The notes under the pieces: model-generated
Database searches by the model: none
Told to the model about the DNA's origin: nothing
What the model saw: the letters and a program-made list of their open reading frames with translations, nothing else
DNA from: Phycomyces blakesleeanus NRRL 1555(-)
Taxonomy: Eukaryota > Mucoromycota > Mucoromycetes > Mucorales > Phycomycetaceae
DNA length: 64,000 nt
Assembly: GCF_001638985.1 (NCBI RefSeq)
Contig: NW_017265171.1
Span: 124,001 to 188,000, forward strand
Direction of reading: 5' to 3'
Translations under genes and position numbers: made by a program
Shown here: positions 37,164 through 48,795 of the stretch, piece after piece
Layout of the letters: each line of letters opens with the position of its first letter
Position numbering within the stretch: position 1 is the first letter of the stretch

Positions 37164-38413
37164 TCATTCGCGGTCATGGAGTGGTAGGCGAGTGTATCCT
37201 GCGTCACCGAGTTCAAGACCTTCGATTTTCTCGATTTCACCGTTATCTTCACTAGATGGTGGTAGGCCCATTGACCGGCGAATGGCTTTCTGGATTGCTT
37301 TACCCCAGAGAACGGGTACAAGTGAAATAATGGACACCCCGAGTAATTTAAGGACAAGGGAGACAGAAAGGATATCCGAGGTCGAGGTCAGGTCTCCCAG
37401 AACATCACCTGCTTGTGCGCACACAAAGTTGTATGGCATCGAACCCAAAAAGGTAGACCAAAAGAATGGCAGGGCTGGAACGCCAAGAAGCGGAGATGCC
37501 ATGTTGATGAACCTATTATAAAAAATATAAAAAATATACAAAGTTATAAAAATAAAGAAGATGGTTGGTTACAATTTTGTGGTCTGTACACAACATAGTA
37601 CAACAAAGTACAATACGCTATAGCTACGACCACAGCACAGCACAGCACAGCACAGCAAGGCACATCTTATCTTGTTGCTATATTAACATCTAATACATAC
37701 ATATATATATATGTAGATATATGTATATGCATGTATTGAAAATAAAATGATATAAAAACTTACCAATAAGGTGAAAAGGGAAACAGTCTGATGAACAGCA
37801 ACCACCAAAAGAGACCTGCCTTGGTCTTGTTGGTCTTCATCTGGCGTGTCATGGAGTCTGCACGCTTAGAAACCCAGCCGATGTGCATAAAAGGCTTTCC
37901 GACCAAGAGAGCAAGTGCATATGCAAGTGTAGCACCACCTGCTGTCAAGAGACTAGTCCAGACAGTAGCAATTCCGATGCCATACAGATAACTGGCCAAT
38001 AGATTCAAGAGGACGGAACCCGGTACTGAAAAGGCCTGCTGCCAGAGATAGAGAACCGAAAAACATCCGGCGACCGAAAGAGAGTCCTGCCAGGATGAAG
38101 ACGCAAGCTTCTCTAGCTGTGTTGCGGTTGTCTGGGCATCCTCTAGTGTTCTTGGCAGAGTGATACCCAAGACCTGGTTGGCGAGGGTTGCGGTGAATCC
38201 AAGAGAGATCAGTGCAATGGCAACAAATAGGCCCAGTCTTGGTAACAGGTCCCTCCAGGTTGGTGTTTGCGGGGTTTGGTCTGAATGGTAGATGCATTCA
38301 TCATTGTCATCATTAGCCTTGTATTCAAGAGGTGGGAAATCAAGCGAGTCTTCACAAGCGTTTCTTGTTGACATTTTATTATTGTTGTTGTTATTATTCA
38401 TACCAAGTGCCAT
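37164..38413 (-). CDS. TMEM41/VTT-domain membrane protein
   Basis: Two exons, 38413-37764 and 37512-37164, give 332 residues. The N-terminal ~55 residues are cytosolic and Asn/Asp-rich (MALGMNNNNNNNKMS). Then come a first membrane helix (RLGLFVAIALISLGFTATL) and the VTT core: FSVPGSVLLNLLASYLYGIG, GGATLAYALALLVGKPF, LFIRLFPFSPYWFINMAS and SMPYNFVCAQAGDVLGDL. The LFP.SP.W.IN and PYNF..AQ.G motifs are those of the TMEM41A/B branch. TMEM41B is an ER scramblase needed for autophagosome formation and lipid mobilisation; this protein probably has a similar role. The intron falls within the codon for the Trp in SPYW. Start ATG is followed by a second ATG after the Asn run (MSTRNACEDS), which could also be used. 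Confidence 0.88.
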
Positions 38414-39182
38414 ATTTTTTTTTATGTATTATATACGTATGTATTTATATCAAGAAAATAAATTTTTGTATATCTGTGTGTGTATGTGTCTGTATGTGTC
38501 TATGTGTATGCGTGTGTGTGCGTGTGTGTGCGTTGTATGCTGTATGGTGTATTATGTATGCTGTATGCTGTATGCTGTATGCTGTATGCTGTATGCTGTA
38601 TGCTGTATGCTGTAGTGTAATGTAGTATAGTGTAATGTAGTATAGTTTTTTTTTAAAAAAAAAAAGAAAATGATAAATAATATATATAATATATAATATG
38701 TGTGTGTTTAGAGAGAGAAAGAGAGAAAGAGAGAGAAAAAGAGAAAGAAGAGATATATAGATATAATATATGTAATATAAAAAAAAAAGAAAAATATTTT
38801 TTTTCTTTTTATTTCCTTTTTTGGATTGGGTGGTAAAACAGCAGAAAATAAAATAAAAAGGAAATAAGGAAGATTTATATATGTATAATACAAACACCCA
38901 CATACAAAAAAAAAATACTATAATGATATTATTATTATTTTAATTGGATAATGAGAATGGTAAACAAACAACACAATTCTATTCAATATAATGCTTGGTA
39001 TAGTATTATAAAATTGTATATATATATTCAGCTTGCTTGTTTGGCTATTTGACTTTGAGTCTAATAATCTAACTGACTGTACTGACTGTATTGACTGTCT
39101 ATATATAAATTATATCTATTTTATTATTATTTAGTATTTATTATTTTGACTCTTCTTTTTCTCTCTTTTATTTAAGTCAAGA
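38414..39182. other. promoter region between TMEM41-like and ZNHIT2-like genes
   Basis: Divergent 769-bp promoter region. It holds a TGTATGC heptamer array (38555-38613), a (GT)n tract, a T9/A11 palindrome at 38646-38665, and poly-purine GAGA tracts at 38710-38750. Confidence 0.6.
38555..38613. repeat. TGTATGC heptamer tandem array
   Basis: About eight near-perfect TGTATGC units, about 145-200 bp upstream of the TMEM41-like start codon. TGTAATG/AGTATAG variants follow at once. Confidence 0.9.
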
Positions 39183-39294
39183 ATGCCTATACTTAACATT
39201 CTTAATGACAAGGACGATGAAACTACAATTACCGAATCAAGGCCACCATGTCAAATGTACGACTAATGCTGCTGATGATCAAGATATTTTATAT

Positions 39295-39329
<35 letters not shown>

Positions 39330-40761
39330 GTTTTTCTCTCTCTACATTAATTAATCGATTAATTAATTAAAGAAAATAAATAAATAAGCATATGGTATAT
39401 AGATATAGTAATATTAATATTAATATTAGTACTTAATGGTCAATAAATATTATCATTTTCTTCTTACAATTAATAATCAATCTGCTATACATATATCTCT
39501 TGCTGTTCAATCACATATATATATATATATATTATACTATGTTTGCTTGTGTATACATAGATGCCAAAAACAATTTTCACAGTACGTGTGTCCACGCTGC
39601 AATCTAAAATACTGCTCACTTGGATGCTACAAGGATCTTGGACATGCCGATTGTACGGAATCCTTTTATCGTGACAGCGTCACTGCAGAGATCCAATCTC
39701 GAAATGACACTGAGCAGTCGAAACAAAAGATGCTCCAATTACTACAAAGATTCGAAGAAGAAAACAAGAATAGTCTTGACGGCGAGGATGAAGACGATGA
39801 AGATGAAGATGAAGATAAAGACGATCTTGCTCAGCGACTGGGTGATCTCAATATTGAGACAGCAGACGCTGGTCAGCTGTGGAACAAACTGTCGAGCCAA
39901 GAAAGAGACGATTTCGAAATGATGCTAAAACAACTCGAAAATGAAGACACCGCATGGAGCAGTCTTGAATTGAGGCCCTATGAACCCTGGTGGGAGATCA
40001 ATCAATCACTCGTCCAAGAGATCGGTCAGGACAACGTCGCCCAAGAGAACACTAGTACTAAAAGTAAGCAGTCCGGTGCACCAGAAGTACCAAAGGTACC
40101 AAGCTATAGCCGTCTGATCGGTTCGGACAAAGCTCCAAATCCGGCAGTCATGTGGACAATGCTACACACAGGAATGACTTACTGTTATCTGATGCGTCAC
40201 TGCATGGGGGACCTAAATGATGGAAATGTGCTGGACACCCTGGACACATTGGAACACCTGTCCAGATCTGTCTTGTTTTCGACTGATCCTCCTCCATTTA
40301 GCCGTGAGATGGATGTCGTGGTTGATTTGGTCGAACAGATCCTGTCCCTTGATTCGAGAGACAGCAAGAAGAACAAAAAAGATCCCAAGAGACGATCTCA
40401 ATTGATGGTCCTGTGTCTCAGTGATGGTCTGAGATTGTTGGAAGCAAATCACATGGTCCGCGCTCTCGGTGGTCTCTGGCAATTTCTCAAGGATCTTTCG
40501 TCGATCAAAAGCATGGATAAGATCCAGAAAAGAAGGGTTGCATTAGCAGTCCGGAAGGTTTACTTTCACATTGCAGCTACTGACTACATAATCACTCGGG
40601 ATTCCCAGTCTGGGCGAATCACACTGCTCAAACAGGCTCTCCTGACAGCCCAGGAGAAGATCAGATCTGACGATCGAGCATTTGAAAGAGAATATAGCGC
40701 AGCAATTGCAGCAAGGCAACACAGCACAGCCACAAAACAAGTCAAGATTATTGAACTATAA
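39183..40761 (+). CDS. ZNHIT2: HIT-type zinc-finger protein, ZNHIT2-like
   Basis: Exons 39183-39256 and 39561-40761 give 424 residues. The intron (304 nt, long for this region) splits the HIT finger and carries a (TAA)n array. The finger spans residues 23-56: Cys23/Cys26, Cys35/Cys38, Cys43/Cys47, His53/Cys56 (PPCQICQKQF, YVCPRCNLKYCSLGC, HADC), the full zf-HIT set. An acidic block follows (DGEDEDDEDEDEDKDD), then a helical domain with LWNKLSSQERDDFEMML and RPYEPWWE, as in ZNHIT2. ZNHIT2 links RUVBL1/2 (R2TP) to assembly of U5 snRNP and other complexes. The first exon is short (24 codons), and its ATG gives the sequence needed for the first Cys pair. Confidence 0.9.
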
Positions 40762-41604
40762 GTCTCGCTCTAATAATAAAGCCAATTCTTCTCTTATTTG
40801 AATGAATGAATAAATAAATAATTAGATAATTAGATATATACTTGATTATTTGTAATCGACAAGCCAACTGTGAATGTGAAAATGTAGTCCAGAAGGGGGT
40901 GAATAGTTTAGGCAATACAAACTAGTACCAATATTTCTGTCAAAAATATAACATAATTAAACTTTGACTTAGTGAATGCATATGGGCGTATGAGTATACG
41001 AGGGTGTTAACATCACAAAAGCACAAAGCTCATTAACAAGCACTCACTAACAAGTGGATATTTACTGGCAATATGTGAATCCCACTATTGCTCCCGTCAA
41101 TATGTTTTAATTATTGTTCTGTTAGCTCATATGTACCTCTTGAGAACCTTGATACTGATCTTGATCTTGATCTAAGCTTTTTTCACATTTATAAACCTAA
41201 TGACAGACTATTCGTTTTGATTATTAATCAAAGATACACGATACTGTTACAGTACCCCTTATTGCCTTTAGATTTTCTATTGTCCAATGATATTATGGCA
41301 TCAGAAGAATAGTTGTAATGGTTTGCCTGTGATAATAAGATTAGCTATTGCTTTTCTCTTGGAATAAGAAAATAAGGGTAAATAGTTTAGGCAACGTCTC
41401 AATTTACGGTCGTACATAGTCAACCCCGGATTTCTAGAGTATGTGTCATTTTATACTAAAATAAATAAATAAAAAAAAGTAAAATCAAGTATAGGTATAT
41501 AAACGCACTCGTATTCACGTCTACTTTAACGTATTGCTTACTATTATCGACATCCTTGTTCTTGTCCGTACGGTTGTTTCAAGAAATTAAAAAGTAAACG
41601 AAGA
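40762..41604. other. spacer with a short direct repeat
   Basis: No gene seen. GGGTGAATAGTTTAGGCAA at about 40898 recurs as GGGTAAATAGTTTAGGCAA at about 41377, so a ~480-bp segment is flanked by near-identical 19-mers. Confidence 0.5.
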
Positions 41605-42939
41605 ATGTTTTATCTCGTTCCGACCTCGCAGCACATTATTCCTGTCAGTCCTCGGACTCCTGGATATGACACCCAACGCCTGGCCGTAGACAAACATGTC
41701 TTTGATAGTCTGAAACCCACCAGATGCAGATTTGCTTTCCTGTGGTCTCACTCAAATGGATTCCACAAGGAATCACTCCATGTTCAGATGAAGGCTCATC
41801 TTGACAAACTACGCCAAGATTCTTCTTATGATGATGTTGAGATTCACTATGTTTCTTGGGATGCTCGTAATCACGGTGAATCTGCTCGTCTGAACGAGAA
41901 CACTTTTTCTAATCGTTGTAAGTTTAACACCAGAGAGATATAAAAGAGAAGTTTTGAAAAGCCTGAAATGATAGTTGTAGTAATGAATTATTTCTTTATA
42001 TATATTTCAAATCCACTAATTATTACAATATAATTTAATTTCTTTTTTTTTTTTTTGCTGGCTGGTTTATCAAGATACTTGGATGGATAATGCGATGGAC
42101 ACTTTACAAGTGATTGAAGAAATGGGCCTCAATACTGATTACCAATCTTTTATTGGTATTGGCCATAGTTTTGGTGCAACTTCAATGCAAGTACCAACAG
42201 TAGATAAATCCGTTTCAAATCACTAGAATTGCTAACAATAATAATACTATTGTAGGATTTTGGCAGAATTCCTTTATCCAAAGTCCTTTGATGGTTTATG
42301 TGTAATTGAACCTGTGATGACGATCGGTGTCGTTGATGCGGATGCTTGGAACCAGGCACCCGTTCTGGGTTCTCTCAAACGAAGAGATACCTGGAGTTCT
42401 CGGTAAAGTAAAAAAGAAAAGATATGGCTTTTATATAAATACACTGTTACTTAATATATAATTATAAAAATCTTGTAGTGAGGAAGCTCTTGAGACCTTG
42501 AAAAAGAGAAAGTTTTGGAAACTGTTTCACCCAGACGTGTTGAATTCATATGTGGTAAATATCCCCACCACTACCACCACCAGATCAAATAAACCTTTTT
42601 TCTTTCTTTTTAATCTCTGTCTATCTTTGTTGCTATATCGCTTTTGTTTTCGTATTGGTTAAGCAATATGGCATGTACGATACCAAGGAAGGAACCATCA
42701 AGCTAAAGTGTCCAAGAGAACAAGAATATGCAAGTTGATTTTCTTTCTTTATTTCTTTCTTATAATATAAATCAACATTCTAAAGTGTACAAATTTATTT
42801 ATTTATTTTTGGTTTCAATAGCACGTGTTTCAGTGCAGTTACTATGATTGCGCAACTGCCTACGCCTCACTTCGCGCCCTCTCAATCCCTGTGCACTTTT
42901 TGTACGCCCTTCAATCAAACTTGTGAGTTTTGTCCAGTG

Positions 42940-42978
<39 letters not shown>

Positions 42979-43335
42979 TATTATTATCACTAGTACTATT
43001 GCTGGTAATTGCTATTGTATTATCAGGTGTTGTTGCACGTTCAAGTCCACTGATACGTATAGGTACATATTATACTCTATTTTCTTGTTCTTATAGCGTA
43101 TTACCAGAAGATGCAAGATCAGTCACTGGACAATCCACCATGGTAACATTGAAATTCGTCAAAGGTACTCATATGGCACCCAATGAAGACCCGGAAGATA
43201 TTGGTAAGTATCTATCTATAATCTATAATCTATATAATGCTCATCTTTTCTTTCTTTGTGATAGCTATTGAAGCAAAAGCCTTTACTGACAAGGTACATG
43301 GATATCGTTCCAGAATCATCAAAGCCAACCTTTGA
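41605..43335 (+). CDS. alpha/beta hydrolase with catalase-like KANL C-terminus (probably peroxisomal)
   Basis: Eight exons (41605-41917, 42075-42186, 42256-42402, 42479-42554, 42664-42729, 42822-42922, 43097-43203, 43265-43335) give 330 residues. The fold is clear: an oxyanion-type loop (FLWSHSNGFHKE), SWDARNHGES, nucleophile Ser136 in GIGHSFG, and catalytic His297 in GTHMAP. The acid is probably Asp277 or a nearby residue. Closest remembered relatives are fungal hydrolases of the Lpx1/toxin-biosynthesis-protein type, many of which are peroxisomal. The last four residues are KANL, the same as the functional PTS1 of human catalase. Introns 2 (42187) and 5 (42730) need GC donors; both read GCAAGT, the classic GC-donor sequence, and only these keep the frame through GHSFGATSMILAEF. 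Substrate unknown. Confidence 0.88.
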
Positions 43336-43925
43336 TAGACAGATCTTCTCATAATATAACAATTTTTTTAAAAAAAAAAAGAATAACAGTATACTGCATA
43401 CGTGTGTGCGTGAGCATGAGCATGAGCATGAGCATGAGCATGAGCATGAGAATTAATGTGCGTATGTGCGTATACAAACACATACAAATATACATATATA
43501 CATCTGCACAAATATGTGTATTGGTTTGATTCGTTTCTTTTTAATGTAGAGATGGGGGATGAAATGTGTGTGTGTGTGTGTGTGTGTGTGCTGTGTATGA
43601 ATGAAATTGATTGATTGAATATGTATGTATGTATGTATGTATGTATATATGTATGTATATATGTATGTATATATATAAGAATATTTATATACATGTGTAT
43701 AAAGGCCTTCCCTTCTTTCCTTCCTACTTTGCTTGCGTGCTTGTGTGCTTGTTTGTTTTGGGGGATGTGTTCTTCTTGTATAAAGAATGAAATGAAAAGG
43801 AAATATATAATAATAATAAAAAAGAGGGAAAGAAAAAAAAAGTATATATATGAAAGGGGGGAAATAATGATATTTGTAGTTGTAGTAATGGTGGTAGTAG
43901 TGATAGTGATAGTGGTAATGTTGTC
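43336..43925. other. microsatellite-rich spacer
   Basis: Starts with a T7/A11 palindrome at 43363-43380, then a TGAGCA hexamer array (43410-43450), (GT)n at 43565-43590 and (GTAT)n at 43618-43650. No gene seen. Confidence 0.6.
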
Positions 43926-45478
43926 TTAGTAACGGGGAATATGTCTATCAGCCAAACGACGAAATTGAGGAGGACGTGGGACATAATGAAGGTTACGGTT
44001 CTATAATAACATAGTGTGTATAATTAATTAGTCAAACTTGTAAACAGCGTGAGATTGTGATCCATTTCTTTTTTATATATATATATTATATACTTATTTT
44101 AAAGAGAATATATAGAAACAAGAGAGATAATTACCATGTACGATGAGGGAATAGATGGGTGGTAATGATAATGATTATGGCTCTGGCTCTGGCTCTGGCT
44201 CTGGCTCTGATTCTGGTGGGACGATGGGTGGCGAAGGGGCACGGACGAGGGCCGGACAAGTCGGTGCTGGCGCTGTTGGTGATGATTATTGTTGTGATTG
44301 TGATTGTGATTATTATGATGGGTATTGTAGTGGTTGTTATGGTGGTTGCTGTGGTGGTGGTGATGATGATTGTTGTTGTTGTGGTGGTAATGATGGTCTT
44401 CAGTCCAAGACGGGGCCCGGACGTGGGGGGTATACCGAGATGCCGGACGCAACCCTCTTGTTGACTGGCCGGCGGTGCTTGTGGCACTACTGGCAGTCGT
44501 AGCAGAAGTAATACCAATAGTAGGAGTATGAGGAGTATGCGTATGAGTAGGGTGTGTATGGGTATGAATAGTGTCAGTGGTAGCAGTACTAGCAATGGTA
44601 GCGGCAGTATGAATAGTAGTACTGCTTCTGCTGGTTCGGCTGGTTCGGCTGCTCCTGCTGCTTCTGCTACTTCGGCTGCTTCTGCTGCTTCTGCTGCTTC
44701 GACTGCTGCTGCGTGATCGGGACCTTTGTAGAGTAGATTCTCGGCCAAAAGTTGAGAATGCACAAGATCCGACCACTGGGGTACTTGGTGGAGTAGTGGG
44801 TAGGCTTTCAACAAGGGGATAATTTGCACAGCTGGTATTGATGTTTGATTGTGCTGCTTGTGCTGCTTGCGCTGCCGCTGCCGCTGCCACTGCTGCGGAG
44901 ATGGTTGTGCTGGTGATCAGAGTTACTTCTTTTTGTTCCTGTACTTCCAAACGAGGTTGGAGCAGGTCTTTCATTGCCTGGAATAGCCGATGTTTCTCCT
45001 GTCTCAGTGCTTCCAGGCGGCGCTGGACATTGTCGGTGTCGATAGGAGGAGGAGGTGTCGCGACAGGTGAGATGGGGAGAAGACCTGGGGTGGCTAGAGG
45101 AGAGGGAGAGGGCTTGCTTTCGAACTGGCAGTCGACGGGGGGTGATGGGAGACCGTTGTCGAGATGGTGAAAGGGGATGACCAGATTTGGGAGACGGTCG
45201 CCATGATGGCGTTCACTGTAAATGTTGATGTTGCCATACTTGTTGCTGTTGTCTGCTGAGATGGGAATGGCAGCGAGAGTGGCAGTTGCGGCGGCAGTGA
45301 GAGTCAAATTGGCAGTGGCAGTGGTGGCAGGGATGAGAGTGGACTGGAGACGTAGACTGTTGTCTTGGCGCTGTTTCTGAAGCTGGAGTACAATCGAGCG
45401 TCGGATAGCGGGAAGGTTGGAAGGAGGGTTAAAGGCGTGAATCTGAGTGGTGTTGGCAGGAGTGGAAGTAGCGATCAT
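43926..45478 (-). CDS. Low-complexity protein with conserved-looking ends, unknown function
   Basis: Two exons, 45478-44135 and 44000-43926, give 472 residues. A probable short coiled coil lies near residues 150-175 (NVQRRLEALRQEKHRLFQAM). Much of the rest is repetitive: poly-Ala, a Ser-Ser-Arg repeat (RSSRSSRSSRSS), a long His/Asn stretch, and QSQSQSQS. The second exon adds RNLHYVPRPPQFRRLADR, which does not look repetitive and is probably conserved. The repeats come from triplet and hexamer expansion (for example GGCTCT on the plus strand at 44179-44208), and all frames across them stay open. The arrangement suggests a nuclear or cytoplasmic regulatory protein. I do not recognise a family. 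Confidence 0.6.
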
Positions 45479-47745
45479 TTGATGTTGAATTATTGTTGTT
45501 ATATATAAGGTGTCTTTGTAAAGGAAAAAGTAATAACGAATAAAAATAAAAAAAGGATAAAGAATAAAGAAGAGGAAGAAGAAGAAGAATAAAGGCTTGG
45601 AAGAAGAAAATAAGGGCTATCTATAGAGAATTTTTTATATATAAAAAAAAAGAAAAGAAAAGAAAAGAAAAGAAAAGTAGGCAGGCAGGCAGGCAGGCAA
45701 GCAAGCAAACATTTTGGGCTTTCTTTTTTCCTACTTGTACTCATATTTCTCTCTCCAATTTTGTCTGCATGTGTGCCTATTTGTCTGCCTATTTGTCTGC
45801 TTGTGTCTATCTATCCATCTATCTATCTAGTTTGGTCTGGTATGGTCTGGTCTGGTCTGGTCTGTTCTGGTCTGGTCTATTATGTCTGCTTGTCTGTGTC
45901 TGTCTGTCTGTCTGTGTCTGTTTGTGTGTCTACCCAGTCGGTACACTTTGAAGCTCCTGGTGTAGACTTTTCTCACCAGCCCCGCCCTTCGCTTTGTGTA
46001 ACGTCATCACGGTTTAAAAAAGAATAAGGTTACACGTAACCAAAGCCCACTTTTCTTTTCTTTTTTCTTTTATTATTCTTTATTTCCAAGAATATATATA
46101 TATAATATAATATAAATAATATAAAGTAAAAAATAATGTAGTGACTGCTTTTTATTTATTTCGTTAATTTATAATAGAGAATATACATATGTATATATAT
46201 AAATTAAAATTACTATTATAATTTTTATTTTTATTTTTATTTTTTTATTTAAATAGGTATGAATGTATATATATTATATATTAATATATATGTACATTTT
46301 ATTTTATTTTATTTTATTTTATAATTATTCTTTTTTTTGTGTCCATAGACCGCGAAACTTGTCACCCTGTCCTCTTATTTTTACCTTTAAAAATAAAATA
46401 AGCGAAATTGATGGCAAATATTATTAAGTCTATCAGTTCAATCTTGTCTCGTCTCAGGAAATGCTGTACTGATTGAAAGCAGTATGCATGCAAATTCGAG
46501 TCTTAAGTTTTATGTAAAGATTTCAAAAAGAGAGCAGGAGTAACAGCGATTTTTATAGCCATTACAGAAAAAAAAAAAAAAATTGGAAAAAAATTATCTT
46601 TATTATAATTTATTTATATTATACTTCTTATATACATATTCTAATATAAAATAACTGTGCGTTACTTTAATAATATTGTTGCGTCATCAAAATATTATAA
46701 ATTTATTTATTTTTTAAAAATATTTTTAATTTCAGACTTTTGATGATTTTTATATATATGTAAAAAATACATTTTCTAGACCAATTAAATTTATTTATTT
46801 TTTTTTTATTTTTGAAACAAATGTACTTTGTATATATATATATAATAATTAGATATTCTAAAATCTTTACAAAATTTTAACAAATGAAGTTGAATCTAAT
46901 GAAAAAGTCAATATCTAAAAATCTAAAAAAAAAAAATCTCAACTCGTAATATGTATGTAGTAGAGAATCAATAGATCCAAGTTGCTATGGTTTCCAGTTA
47001 ATTAGTCTAGTCTATTATTTGAAAGATAGAAATAAATAAAAACAAAATAAAATGAATGGTTTGAAACATTACCTTGATATAACAAAGATTATAACATGCT
47101 GCATTTGGCCTGGTTAAGCCAAAGAATACACACATAAAATTCAGAGAAAGATATTTTTTTTTGTGAGATGAATCAACCTTTGCCTACTAGAGACGCCAAA
47201 CATAATACAAATAATAATGTTTGGTAGAAAAAGGAAACAGCACAACATTTGTATTTTGTATTATGCAGTATGTACATTACATTGAAAATAAGTAAATTTC
47301 CATTCTAATTTTGATGTCCTTTATTTGTTGTTGTTGTTGTTGTTGTTGTTGATGATAATCTAACTGTAGACTATTTGGTGTGTATATGATATTGAGATAA
47401 GAAAGACAATAAAATAGGTAATCTATTCATGTCAATATTCTCACATATATCTCTTTTATGTTTCAAAAATGAATTCATTTGTATGCAGAGCGTGTAAGAA
47501 ATTATTATTGTTTTGATTTATATGAATAATCTATACATATACATAAAGATGTACATATACATATAGACATGTGTAAAAATGCAAGTGTGACTATACATAC
47601 AAAGTATTATATACAACTGATCTATCTATCTGTCTGATTGTATGCTATTCTTTTCATTCTCTTTGGCTGGGTGAGTGAAAATTAATAGAGAGATAGTGTA
47701 AGGACAGTAAACAAGTAAATAAGATTATATTTTTTTGGTTTAGTG
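45479..47745. other. 2.3-kb AT-rich spacer
   Basis: Upstream of the low-complexity protein gene. Holds AAAAG repeats at 45650-45676, (GCAG)n at 45680, TCTG repeats at 45775-45925 and TTTTA pentamers at 46295-46320. From 46,030 to 47,160 it is almost pure A+T. A (TTG)n triplet array lies at about 47326-47350. No gene seen. Confidence 0.5.
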
Positions 47746-48752
47746 TTAGTTTAGTGTTAGTTTAGTGTTCGTTTGGTTCAATCCGTTGTTTTCGGTCGGC
47801 ATTCTCCCAAAATTCGCAAGATCACGATAGGGCTGCTTTGGTGGTGGACAAGGACCTTGTAGGACAAGAAGGAGAAATTTCCGCAGGAGGCGTTTGGGCT
47901 TCTTTTTCTTCTTATTTTTGTTCTTACTCTTTGCTTTATTAGGATTTGAGGTTGATGATGAGGTTGATGATGGTGAGTTTGAGGTTTGGATATGTCGTGG
48001 TGTTGCCGTTGATGTTGGTGTTGATGTTGATGGTTTTAATTTTAGTTTTGATTTTGATTTTGATTGTGGTGATGCTGCTGTTGATGCTGATGCTGATGCT
48101 GATGCTGATGCTGATGCTGATGCTGATGCTGATGCTGATGCTGATGCTGATGCTGATGATACTCCTGCTGCTGCTATTACTGCTGCTGGTGGTGCTGTTG
48201 ATAATGATGATGATGATGGCTTTACGGCTGCAAAGCGAGACGGGGATTCAACCGGAAGGTCTGGTACGACAACACTGTAGGGTTTAAGCCATGGGTGGAA
48301 CACAACCAAGTCTAGTGAGGCCCGAGTGGCATCGGGTGCCAGCATGCGCCGCAGTAGATCTTTTACGTCTACACAATCAAGGGAATATTATTTTATTTCA
48401 TATAAATCTGTTGTTAATAAATAAAGTCAAACCAAAAAATAAAAAAAAGGTAAATGAAGAGGAAGAGGTTGCCTATATATATACAGATATATATGCATAT
48501 TGTTTACCTTGAGATAAATGGGTTGGTATACTAAAGTCCCCTTGAAGCATCTTCTTGAATAATTTACGATCGGTTGTGGCTGTAAATGGATATTTACCCA
48601 CGAGCATTCGGTAAAGGGAGATGCCGAGCACCCAAACATCCGCCAGTCCGTTTCGATAGGTGGCACCCAAGGATGCTTCGGGAGGGATGTACTGTGGGTT
48701 CCTTTTTGTTTTTTGGTTTTTATATTATCAACCTGTCAGAATACAAACCATA

Positions 48753-48795
<43 letters not shown>

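Noticed and set aside
38555..38613. Heptamer array considered as CRISPR or telomere-like
   Set aside because: Perfect tandem units without spacers and not a telomere motif; simple minisatellite.
44131..44829. Overlapping frames rich in Ala/Glu, Ile/Thr and Gly/Asp on both strands
   Set aside because: All arise from triplet/hexamer repeats staying open in every frame; only the 45478-44135 frame has non-repetitive ends and a clean splice.
46411..46485. Possible C/D-box snoRNA (TTGATGG ... CTGATTG)
   Set aside because: Box C is a poor match and no guide duplex or terminal stem could be shown.
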